64,000 nt of DNA from Chimonanthus salicifolius (GCA_013350335.1 CM023539.1:29009043-29073042), one strand, 5' to 3'. Shown: positions 1 to 11,330, counted from the stretch's first letter. Translations and numbers: made by a program. The notes: generated from the letters alone by a model not told the origin.

Positions 1-1508
1 CCCTCCATTCCTTTAATCATATTAGGTCCATACATGGCCCATAAAAATGGGTTCATGGGGTTCGGCCATACACCATGGCCGAACCCTATGATGTGTAACT
101 TTCTAATTATATCAATTACCATTCTTGAATCCATAAATCAAGGTTCCTTCCTTTTTGATCCAAAAGTCCCTTATTAAAATCTTTCTAAATTAATAACCAT
201 CTTCCATGGGGTTCGGCCATACACCATGGCCGAACCCTATGGTTCATAATCTTCTCTTTTAAATGCAATCAAACATCATAACCCTCCATGGTTTTCATGA
301 TCTAATTTCATCTAAAACCATCAATCCTTCTATCCATTTAAAATAAATCATAAATAACCTTTTTCATCATTTTCCATGATCTAAATACATGAACATAATT
401 CCATAATTATTTATGGGGTTCGGCCATACTCTATGGCCGAACCCGTGGTCTAAGGTTCTTCACCAAAAAATTCATTAAAACCCTATAATCATCTTTATAA
501 CATTGCATGGTTTTCATCACTCAAAAACCTATAAATTAAACCATGTCTTTCCATGGGGTTCGGCATGGTATGGTCCATCCTTTCCATTAAAATTATTATA
601 ACCAACCCCCAATCTTCTTCCATGGGGTTCGGCCATACACCATGACCGAACCCTATGGTTCCTTATTTTAAACCAAAATTATCAAAATACTAACCAGTTC
701 CGCGACTCCTTCGGTTTTCCTTCGCTTGTTCTTGCTCTTCCAATCTTCTCCTTCTTTAGCCTTTTCCTTCTTCTACTTGATCTTTCACACAGCCGAGAAC
801 ACTTCTTGCTAAAGCACACCAGCGTCAAGGCCCTCCCTTAATTGTGTATTACGGTGCACCCTTTCCTTGTGCTGCCTTTCTTTTATAAATCCAATTAGTC
901 CTGTCTTAGAAGGTGCCGACCCTTCTATTTATCACCTTCCTAAATACCGCTCTTAATCAAGGGAATAGACACCTCTTAGCCGTGGGCATAGATTGCACTT
1001 TCTATTCCTTAGTGTCGTTTTTAGCAAGGAAAGAACTCCTTTTGTCATATCAACATGGTTTGCGCATAATCTTGGACATGTAAATCTCACATACACGCCA
1101 AGCAATCTCTATTTTTAATCTTAGACATCTTCTTTATTTAGCAATTGCCCTAGTTTCACTCTTACCCAAGGAAAAGACCCCTTTTTAAAAATATTCTAGC
1201 ACATCAACATGGATATGGATATCTAATATTCGGCCAAGCAATCCTAAAAATATTTCCATCCGTATGCACAATATCCCATACACCTCATACGCATATCCTT
1301 TATCCATATCCCTTATTTATAGATATCTTTCATTACCATTTTAATTCAGCCCCATTTAATTTAAACTGAAACCATTTCCGCAATCCATTGGGTCTTAATT
1401 GGGGCAATGCCCCAACACTTTACCCATCTAAGGTCCATATTTAATAAATCACAAATTAAATGGGGTAATTTTTATATATATTAATAACTTGAAAATCGGG
1501 GTGTTACA
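1..1508 (-). mobile_element. Ty3/gypsy LTR, partial (Tekay/Del-like), nested inside another LTR
   Basis: Read on the minus strand this begins at 1508 with TGTAACACCCCGATTTTC, the same type of terminus as the well-bounded LTR at 56697 (TGTAACACCCC). It then runs through an AT-rich stretch, a TATAAAAG-like segment near 885-890 and a purine-rich leader-like stretch near 690-780 into several GGTTCGGCCA palindromes, and leaves the window. The order of these parts matches the 56697 LTR, so I read it as the 5' part of a related long LTR in minus orientation. Its far end and any internal coding region are outside the window. The start at 1508 is abrupt and abuts sequence that resembles the 3' half of another such LTR, which suggests nesting. 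Confidence 0.7.
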
Positions 1509-2914
1509 GTCCTATGCCATGAGTCCACCCCTCACCCATATCACAAAACACATAGTATTCTCTTGATGGAAAACTCATCATCAAAGTATCCCCACAGTTG
1601 CCGTACGGACGCCCCGACGGAGTGTGGTCTCCGGTTACCTCTTGATGGGATAATGCACATCAAGGTACCCCTCACGACTTATGGACACCCCGCGGAGCGT
1701 GGGTCTCCGATTACCTCTTGATGGGATAATGCACATCAAGGTACCCCTCACGAGTTACGGACGTCCCGACTGAGTGTGTTCTCCGGTTACCTTCCATCCC
1801 TCCCATGCCATGCATGAGATGCAAATGCCAACATGCTATGGAATATTACAAAATATAGCATGAAAATCCCATAATTGCAACATATTGTTTGATACCAAAA
1901 TAACTATCAAACATGAAATAAAATCATGATAAATACGTAATACATATCCATCCATGGTTTCAATGATGTAAGAATCCTACCAATGTTCACTAATATGTCC
2001 TTTGCGTTTCGTCCAGAAACCGCTCATGTTCGTACACCGCTTGTGAGATCCCGTTACCTTATTACATATCAATCAATCAAAACCTATGTTCCATTTGATT
2101 TCCAATCATGTCTAAGTCCATAAATACACCTTAGTGGGGTTCGGCCATACAACATGGCCGAACCTCACTCACTTGGTTTGGGTCCCTCTTTTGATTCCTT
2201 AGTCATCCATATGAGTTAATCATATTAGCATTAATAACATCTAAGTCCACAAAACTTTCTCTATTGGGTTCGCCCATACGCCATGGCCGAACCCATGGTC
2301 CATCATTCTCATCCTATTTACATCTTAGCCATTATTTCCATCACCTCATACTTAGATCCAAAACATAGATCCATAATTACACATTTCATGCATGGATCCA
2401 CAAATGATCCATCAACATAGAACCCATACTAAAATCCTTCCATCTCCTAGCATATACATTCATTTATTAAATCATACATAGATCTCTAAATGGACCTTTT
2501 TTAAAAAGTCCATGGGGTTCGGCCATATACCATGGCCGAATCATGATGTCTCAATCTCCATCTTCTCCTTTAAATCCTTTATAATCTTAGGTCCATAACT
2601 GATCCATAATCATAGATCCACAAATGATTCATTAATCATTACATAATCCATATATGACCCATTACAATGGTTTATGGGGTTCTGCCATTCATCATGGCCG
2701 AACCCATGATGTCATTTCTTTCCTTCATTTTCTTAAATCATTCCCAACACTAGATCCATAAACCAAGTCCCTCCATGGGAGGTTTAATCATATACTTAGA
2801 TTCATCAATTAAACCCTAGGGACCATAATACATCCATTAATTTTTCTCCATGGGGTTCGGCCACACACCATGGCCGAACCCATGGTCCGGCCACACACCA
2901 TGGCCGAACCCATG
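57..2914. repeat. Dispersed imperfect palindromes GGGTTCGGCCAT(n)ATGGCCGAACCC
   Basis: About eleven copies of an inverted repeat are scattered here, at roughly 57, 209, 416, 555 (damaged), 623, 2135, 2264, 2514, 2675, 2851 and 2886. Arms of about 12 bases (GGGTTCGGCCAT and its complement) flank a short variable centre. A second set lies in the other long LTR at 57957-58950. Arms are much better conserved than the AT-rich sequence between copies. Some copies have an uncompensated change in one arm, so RNA pairing is not proven. Confidence 0.85.
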
Positions 2915-2988
2915 GTCCATGGTTCTTCATCATTATAATATTTGAGACATTTAAAAAATTAATAACATCCCTCCTTATTTCCATGATC
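1509..2988 (-). mobile_element. 3' half of a second long gypsy LTR, interrupted at 1508/1509 and cut by the assembly gap
   Basis: On the minus strand this region first carries several TTCGGCCA palindromes (2135-2914), then a GC-richer stretch around 1990-2060, then tandem repeats (1559-1793). That is the same order as palindromes, spacer and tandem repeats in the 56697-60177 LTR, although the repeat units differ. It stops at 1509, where the TGTAACACCCC terminus of another LTR begins. Its upstream part is lost in the N gap. Assignment rests on layout and motif similarity; no coding sequence is seen. Confidence 0.55.
1559..1793. repeat. Three-unit tandem repeat, about 76-80 bp per unit
   Basis: Units start near 1559, 1639 and 1715. 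Each contains CTCTTGATGG, a CATCAAGGTA-like segment, a GGACRYCCCG-like core and CTCCGRTTACC. The first unit is the most diverged. The repeat lies in the 3' half of a gypsy LTR, the same place as the 60-bp repeat of the LTR at 56697. CTTGATG and CATCAAG within a unit can pair, giving a small hairpin. Confidence 0.85.
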
Positions 2989-3088
2989 NNNNNNNNNNNN
3001 NNNNNNNNNNNNNNNNNNNNNNNNNNNNNNNNNNNNNNNNNNNNNNNNNNNNNNNNNNNNNNNNNNNNNNNNNNNNNNNNNNNNNNNN
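2989..3088. other. Assembly gap of 100 N
   Basis: Exactly 100 undetermined bases, the usual placeholder for a gap of unknown size. It falls inside repeat-rich sequence, so the real distance and the orientation of flanking contigs are uncertain. Any open frame crossing it is meaningless. Confidence 0.99.
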
Positions 3089-3592
3089 AGAGAATTTCAC
3101 GAGTGTTGGTGTTGTGCATGTGACATAAGTCATGATTGTAGATATAAGAGAAAATTTTCAAACAACATGAGGCATTTTGGTGTATGTCTATAGGCACACA
3201 TCCAAAGCCAAAACCGTGAGGTCAAAGTGTGTGAAGCCTAAATCAAACAATATTATGTTGGTTGGGGAAGGGTTGTTACAACATGGTATTAGAGTCGATG
3301 ACGGCCCTAGTTGCAGGTCGAGGGATTGTGATGGCCGGCCACGAGATAGAGGAGGGTGGGAAACTTCACTGTAGCATGGATAGAAAGAGAGAAATTCGCC
3401 AATGTTGGTGTTGTGTATGAATCCCATCGCCTGTGACAAAGATCCTGATCTTGAATATAAGTCACGCTCTTTCTTCAAACAACATGAGGCCTTTTGGGGT
3501 GTGTATAGGTGCAATCTCAAAGCAAAACCGTGAGGACAGGTGTGTGAAGCCTAAAACGGACAATATCATACTGGTTGGGACAAAGTCGCTAT
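3089..3592 (+). repeat. Direct duplication of a decayed LTR-like segment with a primer-site-like sequence
   Basis: Two related blocks lie in direct order, about 3089-3270 and 3388-3585. Both contain GAGAAATTC-like, GTTGGTGTTGTG, AACAACATGAGGC, AAAACCGTGAGG, TGTGTGAAGCCTAAA and a GACAATAT-TGGTTGGG-like tail. After the first block comes GTTACA and then ACATGGTATTAGAGTC (about 3276-3295), which resembles the end of an LTR followed by an initiator-Met primer site with two or more changes. It is probably the remnant of an LTR retrotransposon whose family I cannot name. Confidence 0.5.
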
Positions 3593-4589
3593 TTTTTTTT
3601 AATTATTATTATGATCATTATCATCATTATTTAGAATTAAATACAATCAAGTGACAACCTATGCTTCACCCACCTATTTATAGATTTTTTTTTTATTGAT
3701 GATCATTTTAAAAACCTTTTTTAGCACAGAATAAAAATTTATAAATGTGAAAAACAAAATCTATAGATTTCATTTTATATAAAAATAAGAATTCACAAAA
3801 AAAAAAATCTACTAAAATAGCTCCACACAAATATACCTTAAAATATTAAATCACTCCTAAATATTAAAATGTGCCAGAAGTGCAAAATACTTTGTTGAAA
3901 TACAAAAATGATTTAGGTTTTGCAACATGTGATAAATTCTTTGGTGGACCTTATTTACAAAGGAACAATATTTAAAGATCCTTCTAACATAAGAGACTTT
4001 ATTTCTTATAAAAATTAAAATGTTTCCATCATTAACCCCATTAATAATATATCCCTGAAATAAAATCTTAACAAAGTATGGTATTAGAACTAATAAGCTT
4101 TTAAGTTTTAATTGAGATGATTAGTGGGTATTTTTTAAAAGCTTCAATACTTTGGTTGAAGTCAAGCTTTGTTCCACTCCGAAGCCCTGAAGACCAGGGA
4201 ATTGGGGACCATTATTTGAACCAAATTTTTGTGGGTTTTTATTTATTGCTCTTGTTTAAGGCGATGAACATAAAGCAAAAGTTTAATATAAAAAATATTA
4301 TCATTTAAATTTTGACCAAGTCAGCACTGATCTCAATGAGATCACTACTGGAATGGATACTAAATAATCTATCAATTGCTTAAATTTAAAGTTTTAAAAT
4401 GATTGAACAAGCATTACTCTGCATAGTCCATTTAACTTAAAGCCCTAACAACTTAATCTCAAAGTTTAAGGCACCATAAGTATATGAGTTTAGAGGTCAC
4501 ATTCATTATTATTAATAATAAACTTTTAAATAAATTGATACGTAATATTTTTTAAATTTATATGAAGTAAATATATTTTAATTCTATTT
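3593..4589. other. AT-rich intergenic DNA, nothing recognised
   Basis: Low-complexity, AT-rich sequence with homopolymer runs. Only a 63-codon open frame is present (4117-4308) and it resembles nothing I recognise. I see no RNA gene or bounded mobile element. Confidence 0.6.
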
Positions 4590-4758
4590 TATGAACCACA
4601 TAGGTGTAGCTTAACTGGTTTCCTTCCGTCTCAGAAAACGGAAGGTTGCGGATTGGAGTCTCCATGACCTAATCTTGGTGTGCCTTAGGGATAGTGGGTT
4701 CACCCGTAGGGGTTTTACGCTAAGTATCACGCGGTTTTCCACACGAAAATTAAAAAAT
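4590..4758 (+). mobile_element. tRNA-derived SINE
   Basis: TAGCTTAACTGG at 4607-4618 matches a pol III A box (TRGCNNAAYNGG). About 30 bases on, GGATTGGAGTC near 4650-4660 is a degenerate B box. A non-tRNA body of about 90 bases follows and ends in A/T-rich sequence. The flanks carry an imperfect direct repeat of about 20 bases (4571-4589 and 4759-4778, ATATATTTT-AA-TCTATTT), as expected of a target-site duplication. There is no full cloverleaf, so it is not a working tRNA gene. Family not identified. Confidence 0.65.
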
Positions 4759-4778
4759 ATATATTTTTAAGTCTATTT

Positions 4779-5920
4779 AAATATATTTTTTTAAATTACT
4801 TTTGAATTTGATATAATATATGAAAATCTTGGGGTCCTTATTTGAATTTTTTTTTTTAAAAAAATCTCTCTAGATTTAGTCATCTAATTGTTAAATTAAT
4901 TTTTATATTTAAATAGATCTAATAAACTCTTTTCATTTTCATTTTCATTTTCTTACTATTTAATTAGTTTCAAACACCCTCACCTACTATGCAGAGAAGA
5001 AGACGTTGCCACTAGAGTAAGCGTCTATTCCTAAATCAGACACATATCTTGATTCTTAATAAGAGTAGATGAGAAAATGAAAATGAAATTAAAAGTATAA
5101 TTATTAAAAAATGAGAATAATGCAGAAACTGATAATAATTTTGGTATCAATTTTTAGAAAACTGATGCCATGGTTATTATTAGATGATCCGAAATTCCGA
5201 ATACAAAAGTAAATTAATTGTAATGGAAATGGATCCGTTGAAATTGTCTGCTATAAAATTTATTAAACTTTAATTTGATTGAGTAAACATAATTTATTTA
5301 TAATAAAATTGTAGACTCCAAAATATAATTAATTAAATTATCAATATAATTTAGTAGAATTCTATAGTTAAATATAAAACTTTCATGAAACTCACTTTTG
5401 TTATTCCGAATGGATCTTGTGTGAAGGAAATCAAGTATTACACAAATATGTATATTGTTATTTAAATTTTATTTTAACATTGGGATTGTAAATTTACATT
5501 GGAGGTGAGACTAATCCCATTGCAGTTAATCCCATAAGCAAGTGCAAACCTTCCAATCCAAACATATTTGATAAATCGACGAAGAGTGACTTCATGAAGA
5601 GTGACCTAGAAGAATTGAAGATAAATAGAACTTAAAACCTCACTTTATGAGACGAGCATATTCTTATCCTTTTGAATTAAGCCAACCCTTCCAAGTTGCT
5701 ATTTGAATTTTAAAAAGAGTAATTTAATCAGTGTTTTATTTTGAAAATATTTTAAATGAGAATCCTGAGAAATATGCATATATTTCATTCAAATGATCTT
5801 CTTACCTGAATATTTTAGGTAATATTTTAAACTCGTTATTGAAAAGTTATGACGTTATTTATACATATTTGACTTACATAAAAAAGACAAATTACGCATG
5901 AAAACAAACTATCAAGTGGT
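4779..5920. other. Intergenic DNA upstream of EXO70, nothing bounded recognised
   Basis: AT-rich, no open frame over 60 codons, no clear repeat boundary. It may hold distal regulatory sequence of the EXO70 gene, but nothing specific can be supported. Confidence 0.5.
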
Positions 5921-5924
5921 ACCA

Positions 5925-6380
5925 AGTCAAAAGAAACGAGTAATGGCTATCCGAACAGCGCCTCCGAAAAATCAACTGTATCAATGAAGAATTCGTCATT
6001 TACACAGCCGAAATAAAGGAAAGACAGCGTTACGAGTCAAACTCTCTCCGACCATAACAAGTCACGATTGCGAAGTGAGAACCGTTCTCTTTCAAGTCTC
6101 AATTGCTCCTCAAGTCTTCAAACTCAGTGTCTATATAGACATCTCCACATTTATTCTTCTTCTCATCTCTCACTCTCTCTCTCAGCCAAGGAATTTCTTT
6201 TCCACTCTGATTTTCACAGAAAGAGATTTCCACTTGAAAACCCAAGAAACGAAGTCTCTCTCACAAACCAAACCCGCCAAAATCACAACATTCTCTCTCT
6301 AGTTGCTCCAAATTTCCAATTTCCCTTCTGCCAAACAGAAATACACATTTTTTGTGCGAGAAAAAGAAAAATAATCGAAC
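5925..6380 (+). promoter_or_regulatory. Probable EXO70 promoter and 5' leader
   Basis: A TATA-like CTATATAGAC lies at 6131-6140. A pyrimidine patch (CTTCTTCTCATCTCTCAC, then CT repeats) follows at about 6150-6185, typical of plant core promoters, placing transcription start near 6165 by inference. From there to the start codon at 6381 I find no ATG, giving a clean leader of about 215 bases. Two AGTCAA sites (5925-5930 and 6035-6040) are, on the minus strand, TTGACT, the W-box core bound by WRKY factors. W-boxes fit stress or defence control, but two such short sites can occur by chance. Confidence 0.5.
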
Positions 6381-8279
6381 ATGCCGAGCAAGGGAATGAG
6401 GAGCATCTTTTTCCACTCTGCCAAATCCTCTCCAGCCCCATCCATGCCTTCTTTTTCTCCTTCTTCAACTCCCATCCACCACTCCTTTTCCGAGACAATG
6501 ATGGAGGACAACATCGCCACCGCTGAATCCATCATCACCAAGTGGGACCCAGATTCTTCCTCCTACGCCAGGATAACCTCCCTCTTCTACGAGAACCGTC
6601 GAGAGGCCCGGGAATTCATCCGGGCCGTCAAAGACCTACAAGCTGCCATGCATTTCTACGTCCAGAACAACTCCACGTCGCACACCAGCCAGCTCATCCA
6701 CGCCCAACACCTCATGCAGATCGCCATGAAGCGGCTGGAGAAGGAGTTTTATCAGATTCTGGCTAGCAACCGCGACCACCTTGATCCTGAATCAGTATCT
6801 GGCCGTTCGTCCACTGCCACCCGATCCAGCGTATCCGATTATGAAGACGATGATGCTGAAGAAGATGATAAGAGTGTCCGTTCTGCTGGCGCCTCCATCC
6901 AAGAAGTGGAGCAGGAGGCGTCTGTGGCCATGGCAGATCTCCGATCGATTGCCGAATGCATGACCCAATCTGGGTATGGCAAAGAATGCGTCAAGATTTA
7001 CAAGATCATGCGAAAATCGATAGTGGATGAGGGGCTTTACCGCCTCGGCTTCGACCGCACCTCGCCCCAACACCTCCACAAGCTTGATTGGGAATTAATT
7101 GAGCTCAAGATCAAGAATTGGCTCAACACTGCCAAGATCGCCGTCAAGACTCTGTTCTTCAGCGAGCGTTTGCTCTGCGATCATGTCTTTGCTTCCTCCG
7201 ATGCCATTAGAGAATCGTGCTTTGCCGACATCACCAAAGACGCGGCCGTGGCACTCTTCAGATTCCCAGAGTCGTTCGCTGTCAAGTGCAAGAAGTCGCC
7301 GGAGAAGATGTTCCGCTTGCTCGACATGTACGATACTATCTCGGAGCTGTGGACAGATATTGAATCAATCTTTTCTCATGAGTTGACGTCGGCCGTTAGG
7401 CTGCAGACGACTGCCTCGTTTGTCAAGGTCGGCGAGGCGGTCCGATCCACCCTTGCCGACTTCGAATCGGCAATTCAGAAGGACATCTCCCGGTCGCCGG
7501 TTCCCAGCGGTGGGCTCCACCCGCTCACCCGTTACGTTATGAATTATGTCTGTTTCCTGGGCGATTACAGTGGAATACTTGCAGATATCTTCGCCGATTA
7601 TCCAATCCAAGTCCAGAACACAGTCCCGGAGACATTGCTGGCAGATAATCCAGTGTCGGCGATTGCAGCCCGGCTTGAGTGGCTTATCTTAGTTCTCCTC
7701 TGCAAGCTGGACGGCAAGGCCGAGCTGTACAAGGACGTCGGTCTGTCCTATCTCTTTCTCGCTAACAATCTCCGTTATGTCGTGACAAAAGTCTCTGGTT
7801 GTGATCTCCGCTTCCTCCTCGGCGAGGAATGGCTGATGAGGCACGAGTCGAAGGTCCGGCAGTACGCCGCCAACTACGAGCGGATGGCCTGGGCAAATGT
7901 AATACAATCGCTGCCGCCCAATCCCACAGCCGATCTCCCACTTGTCGAAGCGAAGGACGCCTTCCAAAGATTCAATTCTGCTTTTGAGGCTGCATACCGG
8001 ACGCAGACAACATGGATCGTGCCGGACACCAGATTGCGTGATGACATCAAGCTCTCCATTGCCAATAAAATCATGCCGGCGTATCAGGCGTTCTACGGCA
8101 AGTACCGGGTTTTGTTACGAGACGAGAGACATGTGGAGATCTTTGTCAAGTTCGCTCCCGAGGATCTAGAGAACTATTTGTCGGATCTGTTCTATGAGTC
8201 CGGTAGTTCAGTTTCGGGTTCTGCCTCCGTATCGGTTTCGGCATCTCCGGTACACTACTCGCGGGGTTCTTCTTCCTGA
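6381..8279 (+). CDS. EXO70: Exocyst subunit EXO70 family protein, H-clade-like, single exon
   Basis: This 632-residue protein matches the plant EXO70 family. EXO70 is a subunit of the octameric exocyst that tethers secretory vesicles to the plasma membrane, binding phosphoinositides through its C-terminal part. Visible features are a Ser/Pro-rich N-terminus (MPSKGMRSIFFHSAKSS), an N-terminal helical part with MEDNIATAESIITKWD, an acidic linker near residues 150-165 (DYEDDDAEEDDK), and the all-helical EXO70 core from about 190 to 615. The core includes GYGKECVKIYKIMRKS, LHPLTRYVMNYV and the near-terminal FYGKYRVLLRDERHVEIFVKF. The tail is Ser-rich. Length is normal and there is no intron, as in most non-A plant EXO70s. 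The start at 6381 is the first ATG of the predicted leader and has A at -3. The N-terminus and tail most resemble EXO70H paralogues; that subgroup call is from memory. The gene is intact and GC-richer than its surroundings, with no neighbouring host gene. Confidence 0.93.
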   Translation: MPSKGMRSIFFHSAKSSPAPSMPSFSPSSTPIHHSFSETMMEDNIATAESIITKWDPDSSSYARITSLFYENRREAREFIRAVKDLQAAMHFYVQNNSTSHTSQLIHAQHLMQIAMKRLEKEFYQILASNRDHLDPESVSGRSSTATRSSVSDYEDDDAEEDDKSVRSAGASIQEVEQEASVAMADLRSIAECMTQSGYGKECVKIYKIMRKSIVDEGLYRLGFDRTSPQHLHKLDWELIELKIKNWLNTAKIAVKTLFFSERLLCDHVFASSDAIRESCFADITKDAAVALFRFPESFAVKCKKSPEKMFRLLDMYDTISELWTDIESIFSHELTSAVRLQTTASFVKVGEAVRSTLADFESAIQKDISRSPVPSGGLHPLTRYVMNYVCFLGDYSGILADIFADYPIQVQNTVPETLLADNPVSAIAARLEWLILVLLCKLDGKAELYKDVGLSYLFLANNLRYVVTKVSGCDLRFLLGEEWLMRHESKVRQYAANYERMAWANVIQSLPPNPTADLPLVEAKDAFQRFNSAFEAAYRTQTTWIVPDTRLRDDIKLSIANKIMPAYQAFYGKYRVLLRDERHVEIFVKFAPEDLENYLSDLFYESGSSVSGSASVSVSASPVHYSRGSSS

Positions 8280-8440
8280 TAAAGCGGGATACCGTATCAT
8301 GTATATGTACACTTGTACAACAACAATGTACTACTACTACTCGGAGAGCATATATGTAACTATAAATATAAAATAAACAATTATTTGGTTCATTATTTCT
8401 TTCAAGTTCATTTGTTTTCAATGAATGGATTTTGTATGGA
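8280..8440 (+). terminator. EXO70 3' UTR and poly(A) signal
   Basis: After the TGA at 8277-8279 the sequence has TGTATATGTAC and TGTAA elements like plant far-upstream elements, then AATAAA at 8372-8377 and a T-rich stretch. Cleavage is likely some 15-30 bases beyond the AATAAA, by inference. Confidence 0.55.
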
Positions 8441-9660
8441 ATAATTGTATTACTCTCTTCTAGTTAAAAGATATAGCTGATTGTAAAATGAATAATTTTT
8501 TTTTTATTGAATGAATGTATTTTGCTTACATATTTATTAAAAAATAGAATTAATATGTTAAAGTGATTAAAATTTTAAAATTTTATTTGATGATTTTGGT
8601 AGACTTAACTTGTCTTTATTATATCTAATATAAAAAATAAAAAATGTTAAAAAAGAAGAGTAAGATGATTTGGAAGGATGCAACTCACTCTTATCAATTT
8701 ATCATTTAAAATAAGATATTTATGTAAAAGGATTAAAAAAATATAGAAAAGGATTTTATGTCTAAATTGGGTGACCTCAAATGATTTAGTCTCCCTTTTT
8801 TATTCCAACATCAAATAAATGTTGGTTGTTCATTCATTAAAGAGTTATTATTTTCTTCCATTTTCTAAAGCAACACTAACATAAAGTTGAAGATTCCAAT
8901 TATATTTGAACAAATGCTTATAAAAAATTTCTACAATCAACAAGTAATTTTTTGCACTTCAGAAAAAATGAAAAAATTTAAAAATGGCTAAAACGGAAAA
9001 GTAATTTTAGTATTTGATTTGGTGAATTTGGCAGATTTGATTCATCATTATCATGTTAATATTCGAAAAACGAAAAAATTCACCAAGAAGATTAAGAACT
9101 AGATAAAGAGATTCTAAGATTGGGTTTATTAAGTTAAAAGGATTTGCTCTACTTTTATCAAGTTATTATTTATGAAAATTCATAAAAAATAATAAAACTC
9201 TGATAAAAGATTTTAATTATCTGAATCTAGGTTGGGCATTTTATGTGCTCAGCTGCAAGGGCATAATTTCAGGACATCTCTAAACTATTAAAATGATTTT
9301 TATTTTTCTTATACTTAGATGTGATCTAAATTTATGTTCATTTAATACATTGCCATTGCTGAATTAAATATTATTAGTAAAAAAATTAGTCAGTGATTTA
9401 ATTAATCTTGAAAAACTGAAGGCTAGAAAGACTCATTGCCACCTGTTTTTGCTAGTTCATTAGTTCCATAATAATATACTCAACTAAATTAAAAGTTTTG
9501 GTTATTAAGTAGGTCCTACCTTATGACATTTACTCTCGAAGGACTCGGGGCATTTCTTAGACCCTTTCTTTATGACTAAAATTTGTGAATTTCAAAAGTT
9601 GGATTTAGTTTTTTAATGATAAGTAAAAATAGAAAAAGAAAAATTGAAAATTTTTAAATG
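8441..9660. other. AT-rich intergenic DNA, nothing recognised
   Basis: No open frame, RNA gene or bounded repeat seen. Long A and T runs and many short direct repeats of no clear structure. Confidence 0.55.
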
Positions 9661-10813
9661 AGAAGGAGTCACTTTTTTTTTTGAGCAAGAAAAATGATAC
9701 ATGATGGCATGGATGAATCTGAGAGATTAAGACCCAAAGAAAACCAAAAAGAGAGAAGAAGGAAAAGAGAGGATACCACCCACACCAAAACTAGATACAC
9801 CATACACCAAAAGCACAAGAAATCACCTCAAATTTGCTTGAAGACTAGCAATGTTGATTGCACAACACCAAGCTCGTCAGAGAGAGATTATAAAGAAAAT
9901 CGACTCCCATGAAAGCCATCCAAACACCACGAAGATGAATATCAACCTCTCCTCTAATTCAGACTACGGAGACCCCAAATGTTTTGGCAGAATAAATCAT
10001 GATTTGTTCTTTTGAATTAGACAAAGGAAGTAGAGTAATAATATCAGATGGGTCAATGGGATACTATATGGGACCAGAACAAGGATCCAAACATCCAATT
10101 CAATGTAGTTTTTTTATTTCCGTTGCGCCTGTAAGAAACAATCTTTCATTTTGCTTTACAATTTGGAGTTTGCATCCTTCAAAATATTTTGAGATGAAAT
10201 TGAAATGTGAAAGTAACAAAAAGTCTCATTGGTTAATTTGAGAAACGAGTGACTCCGTATAATACTTGAGACACCTTCTTCTCAATGACTAGATTTTCAA
10301 GAAAGCTTCTTTTCACCACAACATCCACAATTGGATTTAAAGTTAGTACTGTTGTATCAAAATCAATTACCAAAGATGAATCTAATCTAATGTTTTTTAA
10401 GAATTAAGAAGACCCAATGAAGTAAACAACTCCCTCTTTTCTCTCTACATCAAAAACATTGATTTTCACCTAAAAACGAGAACTACCCACATTGAAATCT
10501 CTCCTTTTACATCCAAACTAATAGGCCCTAAAGCTCACACAGTGAAACTGTAAACTACAATATCAATCAGAAGAAGCCTAATTCAAGTATGGATAAAACC
10601 ATTATATATGTATCAAATCAAATAGCCCACAATGCTGAAAGAAAAAAGAAAAAAGAAAGAAAAAGACAGGAATCCAGTACAGAAGGTTCTCCCACTGCAC
10701 ACACCAAAATGGCAACAAAGAAATCAAAATCTCTCTCACTGGTCAATTACCCATCAAAAAGAAAATGGAGATATAATTCAATGCATTCCCACATAAACAT
10801 CAAGTATCAAGTC
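9661..10813. other. Unassigned sequence next to a gypsy LTR remnant
   Basis: Open frames of 72-80 codons at 9694, 9999 and 10589 are lysine- or serine-rich translations of A-rich DNA with no family resemblance. The right part may be the decayed tail of the gypsy element that follows, but no alignment by eye supports that before 10826. Confidence 0.35.
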
Positions 10814-11330
10814 ATTGCATGTATACCATAATTCTAATTCTCACCTTCTCTTATTGCTTAAAGCATTGGAATAAAATTTACAATACAATTGGAATTTTGG
10901 AATTTAAAAAGACAAGAAAATACAATGGGAAATTAAAATCACCAACCTCAAGAACACAATGTGAAAATAAAAATTGCCAAAGTCTTCTCTTCTCCTTTTC
11001 AATCCCTCTCCAAAGCCTAGCCAACCTTAAAATTCTTTGCCCAAGTTCAATTTTTTTAATGGGAGAGGGCTAGTATTTATAGATGAAAGGAGGTGGAATG
11101 AATGACTTGGATTTAAAGATTTAAATAAAGCAAGGGACACTTGGAGGGCTGATATGGTTTGTGCTAAATATGGAATGGCTTAAAGGAGGCAAGGAGGTGG
11201 AAAAACATAGTAAAATTCGTACAAGGAAAGTGGGTACAAAATCCCATTTTTTACACATGTATAACATTGCAGCTCAGTTTTGACCTACTTAACTTCTGAA
11301 TCACGAAAAGTCGTAAACTACAATAATGAG
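10814..11330 (-). mobile_element. 3' LTR fragment of a decayed gypsy element
   Basis: Bases 10826-11247 are a near-copy of 13429-13850 in the LTR downstream (same order, scattered substitutions), and the likeness extends to about 11310 (GCAGCTCAGTTTTGAC). The first 600 or so bases of the full LTR are absent. It lies on the 3' side of the minus-strand element whose 5' LTR is 12547-14546. A TATA-like TATTTATAG on the minus strand near 11074 is shared by both copies. Confidence 0.65.

Noticed and set aside
2805..3197. 130-codon minus-strand frame
   Set aside because: It runs through the N gap and the palindromic LTR repeats; the open frame is an artefact.
4607..4660. tRNA gene
   Set aside because: Only A and B boxes are recognisable; no acceptor stem or cloverleaf, and a non-tRNA body follows, so it is a SINE.
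6068..6526. Overlapping frames at the start of EXO70, including a possible uORF at 6075
   Set aside because: The predicted transcription start is near 6165, so the ATGs at 6068 and 6075 would not be in the mRNA; frames inside EXO70 are shadows of the real one.
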